Shown here piece after piece: positions 34,073 to 48,900 of a stretch of DNA of 64,000 nt. Source of the stretch: Paragonimus skrjabini miyazakii. Lineage: Eukaryota > Platyhelminthes > Trematoda > Plagiorchiida > Troglotrematidae. A model generated the notes under the pieces. That model was not told the origin of the DNA, did not search any database, and saw only the letters and a list, made by a program, of their open reading frames with translations. Position 1 is the stretch's first letter; the number at the start of each line of letters is the position of its first letter. The position numbers were made by a program, and so were the translations under genes. Location: NCBI GenBank assembly GCA_014338405.1, contig JTDE01000135.1, forward strand, positions 31,977-95,976, read 5' to 3'.

Positions 34073-37000
34073 ATTTCCTTCTCAACTGATAGCTTTAATG
34101 AAAAGATGTTTCATGAGCTGAATTTTTGTATCACTCTAAAAGTAGCGTACGTCAACAAAGTGAAATTCATCAATTGCCCGAAATGAAATTCTTCTGAAAG
34201 CACACTAAACTTGTACAGAATTCAAAAAAGAGACAAAACCAATGGGAAAAAATTACTTCGGCAATAAATTTTCTCGAAGTAACGGGCGCCTGAGAGATTT
34301 AACGTTGTATGCTCGGCATTCACGTATGCAAGATTATTCGGGACTATCCCGTACACCATCCTCATCCAGCGCTCGTGACGTTTTGAACGATGACCATATC
34401 GCGTGCCTGTGCCTGTGTCCCTAAATCGTGCCACAGGCTTAGGAGAGACCAGACTATTGCAAGGCAGTTTTAAGCGACATATGTATACTGTTCATGAGAA
34501 CGCAGTATAAGTAGTGAACATTCCCTATTTGGCGGTGAGTGACTTGAGCAACTCACGTGACTACAAACTCGCCGATCCACGTGCGGCCTCATCCATAATA
34601 ACCTTAGTTATTTCTCATAACGTTTGACTTGCACCATAATACTTTGTACGCCAATGCCGTAAAACGAATTTCTGTATCAGTACTCTATGTCATAAAATCA
34701 ATGCATACCGTACGGAATGAGAATGGTTTATTTCGAAAGATAATTTTCCCATCGTCCACAAAATCGTATAAGCAATCAACTGCTACTCTGACTTTTCATA
34801 ATACTCAAAGACATGTTGAAGATTAAATGAAAACAGATTGCGTACATTCCATTTTATGCCAAACGATTTAAAAAGAATAACAGATGGGATGAATAACAGT
34901 TTCACTGAACAAGGATATACAACTGTTTAGCAGTTAATGCGAGAAACATCAGATGAAAGTAAAAGAATAATGGAGTCGTAGAAAACAAACCCTAGCCCAC
35001 TTAGCGATTGTGAAGCAAGCAAACTTCAGTATACAGAAAGGAACCAGCTAACTGGGAATACGTGTAAACATTCTGCGCAGATTCGCTCAGCTAGGAGGTT
35101 TTTGACGATAAGGGTATCCAAAGACCCGGTTTGGTTACATGACTGTTTGATTAGCCTACGCTTGAAGCTGTCAGACAACAGCTCTGCGATGACAGACTGT
35201 GTGTGTATCAGATTGGGCGTATTCGGACGTCAGATGTCTGCTGCTAACAGGCAACTTATTTACTACTATACCCTCATGCAGTTATCTCTGGGGTGGTGGT
35301 TTTGGTTAGACAAGACTGGGTTTCGTTGTACGCAGTGTGACTAACGGAGAAACCCACTTGTTAAAATCAGGTCACCTTTGGCAAATCGATCTTATACGGT
35401 GAACTTTCTCAGTCTCAATCACTTGCCCGGGTATGACAATCAAAAGTGCCGTTAACCGTTTTGGCGCCTCCCTTTCAACTATCTTAATCATGCCCTTCAT
35501 GTTATAGCAGAAATAATTGTGAACATTTAACGTTGTGTGAAAACGTATCAACTAGTTAGGCACTGGCTAACAGATCATATAGTAAAACGTCCGAAACATT
35601 CTAGTCAGCACCTCAATTACTGATTTAAGGTTCACTTGGGGCGAATGATCACGACCGTACGAAATAATCTTTCTCAAGATCGGGAATAGTGCACAGTTTT
35701 TAGCTTCGAAGAAAGTACTTCGTACAACGAAACTGGCGGAGACGCACCAACACATTTGATTACAACGAACGACAGTCGCTAATGTGCAGTCCAACTAGTT
35801 TTAAACTTCGTTCTTTCTGTTATGCTGTTCACGCGGCTCCCGTTTTTCGTGTTACTAACACCTAATAGCACTGGCGACTGTATACTTCGAGATGATTTGA
35901 AATTAAATAAGATTGTCAACCAATATGAAAGCCTGTGACCTATCAGTACTCGGGCACTGCCATTAGGAATCACACCGTAGAGATTCACACTGAAGCTGTG
36001 AATCCTTAATGCAAGCGATGAGTCACAGACGTAACTGAACACCCAAGGGATTCTTATGGAACTCGGTGCATGTGCTGGAATCTTCAATTAGTTCAAATCC
36101 TTAGGAAGGGTCTAAAAATTTCACAGCTGTCGGTTTGTTTCTATCAACTGGTTTTGCCCATCGCCTCCGGACAGCAATTAGGTTGATAACTCGTACAAAT
36201 CGCCCTCGAAATGCATTTAGATTGGAAAGGAACAGTGCAAGTCAAGCTGGGTGCTACCCTAATTCGTTGATGTTAAGGGGTTCCATAACTTTGGGGGTAA
36301 GCAGCAATAGGTGTTGCGATCTTCAACGAACGAGATCGTTGAAATTCTCGTTTCCAGAGATTAGTAAAATGGTATTAACCTTCCAAACACTGAGTTGATT
36401 TTCTTGATAGGGGATCCCCTTGAATAAGTTCCAGATTAATCTCGACGATCTCTTAATGCGCTTGATAAGAGAAGATAGTGATCCGCGCATAACTTGTCCA
36501 GGGTGCTTATTTTGATCCCACCTATTGACAAATCTGCTACTCAGCAAATGCTTCCTGAATACATACTTTAATGTGAAACCGCATTAATTCTCTACGTTCG
36601 TGAATAGTCTATTACACTGAGGTGAACATGGCCAGTTCAGTATCTAACAGGAAAATTCTTATTTTATCAAGTGCTCTCATGACTGACGAAGAAAGTAGTT
36701 CCAAGCAAGTTTGTTTCTATGTTGGATCTTGAGACAGACTACATCACAGTATGATATAGCACATAAGCATGCACTGTCTCATGCACATAAACTCACAATG
36801 ATATGAGGTATTCAACGGAGTGACAATACAGCCCATTCTTTGATACAGACATCTTACGAAGTCCGGTGGTACATTACCAGCACGAAGGAACAGTCTCTGT
36901 GTGACTTGATGGCATGGGCGTAGTTTGGATTGTCCAATCATTTTGCTCAGAGCAAAACGAGATGTTGACAGCCCAGCTACGGTGGTATGCGAGAGTTAAA

Positions 37001-40000
37001 TAAGCTGGCTTATATTGCAAAACAATTAAAATTCAACATGGGACATCAATACTACCACCGAATAACAGAAACTATCGTTACCTTGACTGTTGTGTGGTTC
37101 GCGGATGTGGAAGCCGTTAATGACTGGTAACTTAACAAGAGACCTGTGGGTAAGACTAGTTAACCGTTCAAGGTGTGACATGGAAGTGCAGTGTGTTCCT
37201 ACTGAATACCATTTATTGGCACTAGTTTAAAATGCTCTAGGCCTCAATCTTATAACTACGTCCTCCATTATGATTACTGATCAGTAATGCATTACAGCGT
37301 GGCACATTCCGCTTGAAATTTACTGCTTGGCACGATATGTCCCTTCACCAGAACATTCAGGATAGTGTGGTGGTGCCGTCCACTTCTTTTCTTACGTGCA
37401 ATCATTTCGTAAAAAGGTTCTGTGCTGCATAACCTAAGCACCGTAGTTCAGTGTAGAGATAAATAACCGTATTATTCTGGGTATGTCTGTCAGTTATACA
37501 CTAAAGGGATCAACGTTCAGGTGACTAAATCTAAACGGTACGTTAAGTCTGGTAGCAAAATGTTGTTGTGTCTCCAGCCGTAAACTCAGCACATCGTGAG
37601 TTGGATATCACAAAGTCTTCACAATCTACATAATACATGACACGTTTAGACCAAAAGATGAAAACCAGCTGATGATGTTACTTGCGCTTCACGGGATCAA
37701 TATCGATAAGTATATTGACATCCTTAGCTTTACTATGTTTTGTAGATGATTAAAAACCTTTCCCACTTAACACCCTGATTAACCTGTTCAAAAAGTACTG
37801 ACGCGGTGTCATTTTAGCTTATCATTCAAGATTGTGCGCACTCATGACCATCCACTGGAATGACGACAGTCCACTTTTACTGTGTGTGATCGACCCTGAA
37901 TAGCAAACGTACGTCACGTGTTGGACTTTGTTCCGAAATCTTCGGTTGGGATGCAAATGGATTTGAGTTAACATTTAATGAAGAGTAGATTTAGAAGCAA
38001 ACACTGAAAAGCAGTCTGCAAAGGCGGTAGAGAACAAATCCGTCACCGTCTTCCTGTCATGCGTCAGGAAAACCAACCCCTAGCCAGCAGTGTATCGTCA
38101 TACGAATGTCGGTCGGAAAACAGCACTTAGAGGCTGATAAACTGTCTTATGAGATACCAGGGATGTTTAACACTCAGTAGAGTGAAGATCTCAGAAGAAA
38201 ACGTCTCTGAACAACAGGGTGATGAGATGAAAATGGAAAGATAGGCGAAACGGACATTTACGAACCACTGGCAAAGTAAATCAGGCGAACAGTTCACAAA
38301 GTCGAAAAGCAAGACGGTGTCAACCATGCTACGTCACAACAACCTGAACTCATAGAACTATGAAAGTAGCCATTTTAACGACACATCAGTCTATAAGCAG
38401 CAACAATAATAATTGAAACACATTTGTAGATACGTTGTTTACGGTAAACCACCTATATGACCTTTGATTCGCGGAAGAAAGATCGGAAATAGATGTTGAC
38501 ACGAAAGTAAACTGCAAACAAATGTGCCTACTACGTCTCCGAAGACTTCTGAAACTATACAGCTTGGTTAAAAAACCCGTAGTTGTCAGTAGTGTATAGA
38601 GGTAATGCGTGCCTTAGACCGTGCCCATAAAATAAAGTATAGGCTGAAAGTATGAAACCGTGTACTTTTCGACACAGTGTATACAGAAGTACGCACTCCA
38701 GAATTGTACATAAAACGGACATATTTTTCGGATCGTCGTTGTCAGGCTTTTAGTTTAGATAATCATGTTTGTAGAAAAACCGATACAGCTGACACAACGA
38801 TTGCTGCCTAAACAATGTACAAACTCATATTCGTTTCGAGTTCTGGGTAAGTTTCAACAGTGCAACGAAACCAAGCAAAGTTAAGAACGAAGGGGACGAG
38901 CAAGTACGACCGTTACGCGAGGAGAATGGAGGCTAATGAATCCTCCTTTTGACGACTTCGAATGTAAGAAACTGAATCAATAAAAAAACACGCAATGTTG
39001 GCAACCAATAAAAGTTATTTATATGGATTCGTCGTAGATACGTTCTGTAATGCATCCGTAATTCTGCATTTAGGCATTCGGCTTTAATTACCGCATCATT
39101 TGATTTGACTCTGTCTCTCACTCTTCTTTAGCAGCAGTGGTCTGTTGCTTCTCAGGGCGATCTTGTTACTTTAGTTTCCGGAAGCTTCAGTACAAGAAAT
39201 TTTTAATTTTTCATTCAGTAGGAGGTTCTAGGACTCTTACGGGACTGTCATGGTTACTGATAGCTTATACTCATGATCATATTTCTTGAAAGAAAATGGT
39301 GTACATGCAAGTGGTTACAATGTGGCAAGTCATTATACTGGTTGTAAATGTACTGCTGACCGCATATTTATACTAGGTTAACTTACTGAGACTAGTCGGT
39401 TGGATGATCCGTTTTGTGTGTACAGCCAAAGATCAGATACTCCACAAAGCGTTGGTTAGAAGGACGTAAATGAGTTACAGGTTAACTACCCGGAGGTTGT
39501 TCGATTGATTCAAGGCAAAATGCCGGTAGATGTGCTAAATGTCATAGCATATGGAGGAGTGGGTAGTATATAAAGAGCGAGGTAGTTTGATAAGGCTGAA
39601 TTCTGTTGTATTTAATGATATCTTACGCGTCAAACATAAATTAAGGATTTCGCGGTGCGTGTGTGCGTTCTCGGAACTGGTCGCTAAACAATATCGTTGA
39701 AGATAAGGTGGTGTCGGAATAAATAAACCCCCTTCATCGGTTGGTAAAATTTATCTGCTTGCCAGCAATACCATGTCCTCTATTCCATGGTCACACGATG
39801 TTTGCATTGTCGGAAACTATGAGTCATATAGACAACCTGTTTTAACTCTGGTACCAGTAAGTGGGGCGTAGTCACGCGGGGATCTGTTGCAGTCAGTTGA
39901 AATGTACAAAATTGATTTGTTTGACCGATTTTGAAAGATACATTTCTGTATTTACCTGATTAAATGCTTGTATTCTTCACCTGGACGTGTCATGCGCTTC

Positions 40001-43000
40001 AACAACTGGCTCATCTCATTGTTGTCATTCGATTTACTGAGATCTGTAATGTACTCGATGATTTACGCTGTCATAACACAATTTTTTGGGAGTTATTTTT
40101 GTGCTTAATACATTTCTGAAATTGTGTTCACAAAATAAACCTGAAGAATACACGCACCGGTCAAAATTTCGGTTAATTGACAGTAACCTGGGTCTTTCGT
40201 TAACTAATCAATTTTTATTGAATTTGTCGAGCGACTGTTCTGTCCGATTGCTCAGGTATGAACAATTCATCTCTAAGTGACTGTAAATATTAATAACAAA
40301 ACCAGATTATATAACCAACAAATGCGGACTGCTTTTTTAAACTGGATAGGGTAGGGATGCAATTTGTAACCAGATATATAAGATTACACCGCTGTATGTA
40401 TAATGAATGCTGAAATAGATTTCGTGTTTTTTATTCGTATCAAAAACTCTATTGTTTCTGTTTGTTTGACAAAAACGGTTATATCCAATGATGTTTGAAC
40501 TTGAAGCGTATCTCCTAGTATAAGAGCCGTATTGGTTCAACAAATAATTCATTACTTAATTCTTGCTGTTTTGACACTTATGTCCTGACATGCCAACTTT
40601 GATGAGTTCGGTCTGGCATTTTTAGTTTTTTTTCTGTTTGTTAGATATAAATTCCCACTGATCTGATAGCTTGAAATGAATGTGGTAAGTCATTTTCTCC
40701 GTTCTGATAGCTAGTGTATAACTGATAATAGTAGACCTATTATCATCAAGTCGTTGTTAATCTTATTATTGCACTGTTGCATGCGAGTTTCTGTATGCTG
40801 ATGGATGTGCGTCACGTAGGTGCACGCATTTTTACAAGGTTAGTTGATAGAGATCGACGTATAGGAATTTGGAGTACTTCAATTCACCCATCCTATGCTT
40901 TTGCAGTTATTGCTCCCTGTATAACTGTAATTTGAAGATAACTTAACGAAGACAAACTTATACACACTTCTGAGTGGTATGGTATTGCGGTTTTTACATG
41001 ATACCTGGATTTGAGCTCTCCATATTGGACTGAGATTATAGAATTTGAATAAGCACTTCAACCAGGTGATAAATTCAGCTCTAGCGCAGATTTCCAAATG
41101 GGATAATGAAGGGGGATAGCTGGATTCGCAGTAGACTATGCAATATTTTGGTATGTTGACCATTTTACAGTTACGATTTAAAATGATCCATTACGCATAC
41201 CATCCAAAAGCAGGTACGTCAACCAAAACCTACCAAGACACTCCGGCTCATATACGCAATCAAAACGTGTTGCTTATCGTGGTCGAGGACAGCTTTGTAA
41301 TTCCAGACCGTTCACCTACTGTGTGTAGTGGCAATGAGGTGATTGGTAATTAGTCTTCACCTCGATAATAAGTCTCAACCTAGCCATGGGATACACGGAA
41401 TGTATCTCGTTGTCCTTCATGCGTTGTTTGGTTTCATTGGACTATCTCTAACTCGGTTGAATTTTTTGTTTGAACTGGATGCTTATGAAAGTTTAGGAGA
41501 CTATCTCAACACTCAAACGAAACAAGGCATACAATTATTTAGAGCCTACTTATAAGGTGTAAAGTATATAGTAGAGGTTTATCAGCTATTGAAACTAAGA
41601 TATTCGTTCTATCGCTTTTATTTTTAATTCAAAAAGCTTTGACGCATGCCCTCATTCTGTACAACGTCTGAAACAGTTTAAGGTTTGTTTTTAGTTGTTT
41701 TTTCTTATGATTTTGCATTAAAATGATGTATTCAGTGTCGATTCCTGATCACGTGCAGTCACCCTCGTTACAGGAACACATCTATCTGATCAATTCTGCA
41801 TTGAGAACGATGTCCGCTTGTTGTTACACGCCCCAACGAGTTCCAGGCCTGTAAGAAGGCGGGAAACCTTCGAACCAGAATCGCAAAATTGATCCGCTTT
41901 AAAACCTTCCTGTCCGTCCACTCGCCCTCTTTTGCGCGTGCTCTCACTCCCTCACTTACTCGTTCTTCATTAGCTCTCTAACCAATCAGACAATTTTAAC
42001 AACTTGATCGATATGCTTGACTACACCCAGCTGATCGCGCACATCAGTGGTCCAATTATCAAAAGCATTTAACCGTAAGAATTTCCCTCGGTTAAATGTC
42101 AAATTGCAGAGCGTTTAAATGTCAGTCTGCGCCTCGAATTAACAATGGAATTGTGTGAAACATTCAGAACAAGAGAGAGAAGAATCGTTCACGCACCCTC
42201 AGCTACTTGTTGGCAGTAACAATTTTCTCACCGGCTGTTTTCGCCAGGCTGGTTAAGTTACTGCTTCAATTGTTCTGTGCACAGACGCGGACAAATATGT
42301 TTCCTCGAGATTTCGGATTGTAATCTGACATTACTTTTTCTATCATAGTATGTCTTCATCTAAATTGCACATATAACTGGACTTGGCAATAGCATTTTCG
42401 GGAACAAGATATCTGTAGACTTGTGTTACTAGTAGACAGAACTGTAACAGAGAATTCACAACTGTGATAGTTTTATGATTGCTCGGATCGCGCAAGCGGA
42501 ATCGCATTTCGCTAGAAGCTGCCATCTTCAACTGTCATTATTACATACCAGCGCATATATTTTTAGGATATTGTATATAATTTCATATTTTACTTTATTT
42601 TCATATACAGCTTACATCAGTTTCCTTTGTACAAAATGAATGCCACTTGTTTGGATAGATGCAACTGAACAGTGCACTTCTCGTGTGCACGCCTCGTCTA
42701 CTCGGTAGTCTTGTCCAGTCTGGGTTGGATTTACTTACATTGAGCTGTTTGGTGGCTGTGTTTTGAGCTGAATGCATTCGTGTCTTTGTATAGGGCTAAT
42801 CCTTCACATATATGCTTTCAATGCGTCCGAGAATTGATGAAACCTTTGCATTTCATCTCTTTGTTCAATTGTTCTTAAAGGAGTCGAATGGCTGCTGATC
42901 AACCTTTTACATATATCATTATCACAAGCCCGGTAAACTATAACTTTTCTCACGGTACATAAATGCACAGTGAGATATATTGCGTTAGACATTCCGGAAC

Positions 43001-45929
43001 CAAACGATAACCATAGCTTTGTACTTGAATAAAAGCGATGGGGAAATTTGTCTAATTATAACAACAAATTATTTACACCTTCGATCAACTTGTGCTAGCT
43101 GCATTTGGAATAGTAAAAACTATCGTCGATTTTCGCGTCACTAAGTTGATCAACCTGTATTGGACCATAGGACTGCGTATGGATTTCGTCCACCAAAGAA
43201 ATGCACAGTTTTCCTCGGAAAAAGTCGAGATGTGACCTCAGCGAGTATTGATGTAAAAGAATGTGAATGGTTTTGTGAACAAACAGTTTAGTTCCAGGAC
43301 CTGATGAAGCTATAGGTAATTACTAATTGTAGCCTGCTTTGTGGTCAGCGATAGCAACCAATGGAGCAGCGAGTAGACCAGGGTGGATTAAAGCTAACTA
43401 GATGAAATCAAAAAAAAAGCTAGACAAAAAGCGCATTGGACTTACCCGTTTTTTAAATAATAGTCAAAAGGAAGAACAGAAAAACCTTTTTAACTTATAT
43501 AATCATTGGGAGATGATAGATGCTCACATGCAGCAGCTGCGCACAGTCTTTTGCACAACTAAATGGGATGACGTCATTTCCAGTTTGGGCCTCTGTTACG
43601 GACATATATGGGAGAGCATATACGAAACAACCAACGGAAAATGGATTTTGATCGGTGGAATTCTAACAGAAAACACATGACTGTCGCACACTAAACACTT
43701 TTCCCTATGAATAATCTTCCTGCATATTATTCAACTTTCATAGCTGAAGAAAACTCCAAACTACAAGAAATCAGCATACAGAGAGGCCACTGTTTGAAGA
43801 GACACGAAAACAACGGAGCCTCTGCTGCACTATTCTACGTTTACTAAACAAAGACATAAGGATTGTATTAATAAATTGTTTAATCAGTACCTTTGTTTTT
43901 TTTTTCGACTCAGTAGCAACCGGGGACTTGTTTGCCGACATATTGCTAATGGTATTCATTATATGGTGTAAAAATTCGACCTGTGCCTTACTTTGCAATC
44001 AACCCTATCGACTAATGTAATACAGTAATCATGTTTCTTGCAACGGTTCAGAAATAAACTTTAGGCTGTCGTATAGTCTTACCTAACTGCAGTATGCTAC
44101 ATAAAAAATACCATTTAATACAATAACCTGACCTTACGAGAATAAATTTACATTTAAATCGGACTCAGTTATGTGATACTTGGCCCAATGGTCGATCAAT
44201 GACCATGCTGATGGACAATTGCAATATCGACTAGGTGATGAAGAATGTTCGGCTGTCAAAGCGGTTACTTTGAGCAGCTGCCAATGCATCCTTCTGAACG
44301 CATGGTAGACGTTTAGAATAACCACATAATTTTTTACCGGTTATTTTTTGTACATCCATGCATATTTTGTTATAGATGTGGTCTATTCGAACGAAGTTCA
44401 GTCAATAACCTTCCAGTCGTATAAGCTTGCAGTTCAGGTTATCTGTTTAACATATGACGACACAACCATGAATGAACGACCACCATATGATTAGTTAACG
44501 ATGTAGGATAAAACAGTTTCAACTTCGTGGCGACGAGGAGGGCTGCTAGAGCACATTGCACAACTCTTCGATCGCATGCGTCTAACATTTAGAGTACTTC
44601 GTGTGAAGTATTTCAATGGTCTGTTTGGTAGTTTCCTAAATATTTCGGTGAGTTGTTATAAATAAGTGTACCCAGTTAGTATTGACCCCTTAGTTACAGG
44701 AGTACCACAGCCTCAAACAGTGGAATTTCATTAAACTTTATTTTGCATCGCAGCATTCTGTTATGCAATTCTTTCGAATAACCGAGGTAGGTGATTTTTC
44801 TCTCTAGAGAACTTACTCAATTTATGTTGGATAGACACGTTAATCGGCAGATGGATGGCATACTAATGAGTTTCACATTATCTGTCTCACTTTTCAACTG
44901 AAATAAACATTCACCGCTTTCCTGAACGTTCTATATATGACATTGTGATATATACCGATGAAGACAATTGATCACTCTTTCATCTTTCTGTACTTCCATT
45001 TGTCTAAACCTTTCTCTCCTCTCTGAAGAAACGGTAAATATCTCAGCCTTTCTTACAAATTCTGCTTTGTACACTCGAGGTAAAACACCTAGTACAGTCA
45101 CCAGAAGTAGAAGATATTTGCGATATTTACCTCTGCACCCACAGCGTGCAAGTACGTTTTAAGATGTACCATTTCAAGTTTAGCCAAATGTTTTCGCACT
45201 GTCATTCTAAACAGCAACTCCTAAGAAACTCTTCACTTATGAGTGAGAACCCTAACGAACTTGACGAATTTTGTTGCGAAAAACTGCAGACGAAACCTCA
45301 CCCTCAATTAGCTCCGAAGTAATGGGTCTTTTTAGCCATCTTTAGAAGAGTAGTCAATGCTTGAATTTTGCCAGTGAATGTGTAGTGGAACAGATGTGTG
45401 AACTACAATAATTCTCGATACAAAAATAACGAGTGAAGTCAAGGACTGGACTCACCAAAGATTGACAATGTTCGTGAGACGTCCAATGATGCTGGAACGT
45501 ATTCAGATTATCCCAAGCGTTACTGAGGATGCGAAGTAACCGAGCTGAAAATTAATCCAACAAATAGGATGTTTTAAACTGCGTAGCAAACACCGGCGTT
45601 GTAGGGAGAACCAGCAAGCGCGTGTAGCAGAGTTTATTCGAAAACGTGTTGTGTTGTTGTTTTTACTCAAGTCAAACAAAAATGTATAATGTGGTCTGAT
45701 GCAGCAGTTACGCAATGTTAGCAAAATGAAGTACAAAATAATGAGAACTCTACAAATGCAGCAGATATGACGGTCAATTGCGTTTGTTATTCTAAATCGA
45801 CACGACTATTCATTATGCGCTCATTAACCTTTTCAGACACCTCCTTCTCTCATACCGCGTCCAAGTTCAAATTGCGGCCAGTTCATATTTGCTATGTCTG
45901 ATTGTTTACTTAATGGAGTCCATTTCTAG
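34073..45929. other. Unassigned intergenic or intronic DNA
   Basis: No mobile-element protein, tRNA or known gene recognised in almost 12 kb. Perfect 10-bp inverted repeat catttaaccg/cggttaaatg at 42066-42075 and 42089-42098. Open stretches with a coding look but no family: 41343-41555 (plus; ends ESLGDYLNTQTKQGIQLFRAYL-stop) and 43402-43680 (plus). Confidence 0.3.
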
Positions 45930-48900
45930 TTGCGATGATGCTTATAGTCTTCGAGCAAAATTTTATTTGGAGAAAAACGGGAAAAAGCATTCCTGGCTCG
46001 ATAGCACAGGTAGTGGCGTAACAGGAGCCAGTATCTTAGCAAGAAAAGCTAGGCAGCGTATGTTAGAAACCACCAAATCCCTGCAAGTCACATAGCTGAT
46101 CACGTCAGTTTGTTCGAAATGTTATTGCGAAATCGCAACGTTAAGATTTTAGTATTGGCCGAAATATAAAACTTCAATTCATATACATCGGGCGTTTGTT
46201 GACAGGTATTCAGATAATCTATCGCATTGCCGTGGGAAGGGAAACAGTTTACTTCATTTCTTCACGTGCCATTGTGATATTCGAGCATTTTTGATTATCT
46301 CCTGGGCTAAGCTGCATACATCATTGTCCGTGCTGATGAGAAGGGACTGAAGGCTTCCTTTCGCCTTGACGCACTATTCTTTTTGTGACACAGGCGGTAT
46401 TCCATGGTTTGTTGTTCGCTCCAGTTGGGTGATATATAATATATTATATGGATGTTAATTAATCGCTCGTGGATGGTATAAACTCAAGTCTTTCTTAAGC
46501 CCTTCTCTGAAATCACGCTTATTTAGCATTCTATATCTACGCATTTGTGGGAAAGCCATAATGTGCATCCAAATGATCATCGGTAATGCCCGAGGACGCA
46601 TCCGTAACAAAAAATTGCTGACCTCGCGTCTGTTAACTCTAACATGTTCCTTTTATTGACTCCATTGAAATCTGTTGCGTGTGTTTGCTGGAAAGATGTT
46701 GATTTACTGAATTTTATTGAGTTCAACTGATGGAAAGTGGTTAGTTTTCTTGGAACTTGCAATTGTTTGAGTTCAATTACCGACTGATCCCAATTTTCCA
46801 TTCATACTTCAAAAGTTCACCTATCCTTTATTTCTACATGAAAAGCTATAACATTTATTTGTTATTTTGTCTGGTCAAACGATGAACACGTTTGCTGCTC
46901 TGCGTAGATAGCGTTGATTCTTCTAGGTAAGATTTGTACTTAAATATTGTTGTCTGCTTAAAATAAGCCTTTCCGTTCATTGTTGTACCGGTGTCCATTC
47001 TAAAGGGAATTTATTTTACACAATACCCACACCAACTTCGTTCCTTATTTGTTTAGTGACCTGACCGTCTTTAGTGAGCCGTTCGTCGTATACATTGTTA
47101 CCGTTTTTAGTTTGAATCTTGTGGTAGCTATACCGCTGGATGTATTCGATTCCACATTTTATATTGTTCACTGATTCTGTACAGTTGGGGGTTTCATGAA
47201 GAATCATAAATAAGTTTAACTGTCTACCCTTTTATCACTGTTCTGTTTAGTAGCACTTCAACTCGCTATATGTACTGTTGCCTTAAACCTTTGATATCTG
47301 AAAAGGTTGGTTTGTTAATGACAGTTTAAATCTTCTTGTGTTAACTGATGGTTCTTTTGACGTAAATCGATCAAGCACACCCAGCAATGAAATGTGACTG
47401 ACCGATTGGGCGTTACTTATCGAATAAACGATGACAACCAACACCCATGGGCATTTTAAAGCGGAAGTATTGTCAGTTTTTTATAAGCCGCTTATGTTAG
47501 AGGATCCCGACACACTACAAAAACGGATGCTACAGCGTTTTATCTTTCCCCTTAGTATGGTGTTAGCCTTCTTTGTCATAAAAAAACCGTGCAAAACTAG
47601 TTCTTAACCTCTTATTTTTTTCCCGCCTCCGTAACTCAGTGTGATTTAGGCGTCCCATCGTCATAATCAGCGTGCTCACATGGCTGATAGTATTGTAGTG
47701 AAGATGAGCGATCGTAATATACTACTCATACCACCGTTGTTCAGTAGTAGAACCAGAGCATATATTTTGACATCGTACAAGCCGCAGGAAAAATGCAGGA
47801 AGGAACATCAAAGTGCGGCATCGCCCAAAACGGTCCCCGCTACTTAAAGGAATTGACCATTGACGTCTGCGGCAACCGAGACGGTCTGGGGTCCAATACC
47901 GCATGCAAATGAGTGGTTTTGTTCCTAGTCTTGTTTAAATGCTCAACCCATGTGTTGCTTTGTCGAATAAACAACCCTTGTGCCATCCGCGTTCTTGGAT
48001 CACAACAGTTTGTGCCACATTCTTATATGAGTAGACGGGAACGGCGAACATCAAGTAATGGATACTTTCTGGGACGGTTCATATCTACAAATCTGCAAAT
48101 ATAAGGACATGTATTTATGAATAGACAAGGCAAATCTGTCAGATGCACCGTTATGCCGGTATGTCGTGGCAAGTGTAAACCTCTCGAGTCATGCGGAATA
48201 AGACCTAAGGTTGAAGGCTCACCCAGTTCAAACTGGTTATGTACATAATAAGCTGACAAGTAGCAGCCACAAGTAACGTACAACCAATTTGAATCTGGGC
48301 ATGGAATTTAACGGCTAGCAATCAGCACGTCATCAGAAAAGGGCGCAAACAACTAATTTCAGCGGTGTAAAAACAAACGGGTCGGGATTCATCAAACAAT
48401 TGAGTTCGACGTCGCGGGAGGAATAATACTAATACTAAGTGCGTTCCCGTTCATGCAGAAAGGGGTGGCACGGCGGATAGTGTGTTGACGTCCCGTCTGG
48501 TGTTTGTAGTTTGAACGACTGAGCCGACGATTTCTTCGTCACAATACTTGTAAAAATGACAACAGTCCAAATTCTTTCCTGCCAATTTTTTCCACAATCA
48601 AGAAATATATATACTGACTGACTAATGGGAAAACAATATAAGGTTGCTCTCTAGACGTGACACAACTTCAGCAATACATCGGCCAAACAGTTATCTGGGT
48701 TAATGAGACATATAACTGAGCCCGAAGATCAGTGCGCATTCCATTCAAAAATCAGAGTAAACAACTGATTAACAATCAATTACTGGAAACAGTTGACAAA
48801 CCGCAGGTGTGACTTTACTTGACAAGTGCTGTATGCTTGCACGATGCGCAGGACTGTATATGATTTCAGCTAAGTCATGTGTGTAATCTACTTTAAAGAA

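Noticed and set aside
46577..46801. Possible Gypsy RNase H start (FVTDASSG after a frame change)
   Set aside because: Only one short motif, with no RT upstream or RNase H blocks downstream.
33741..48008. One full-length LTR retrotransposon bounded by the two direct repeats
   Set aside because: The copies are strongly diverged, 14 kb apart, and no gag, protease, RT or integrase motif lies between them.
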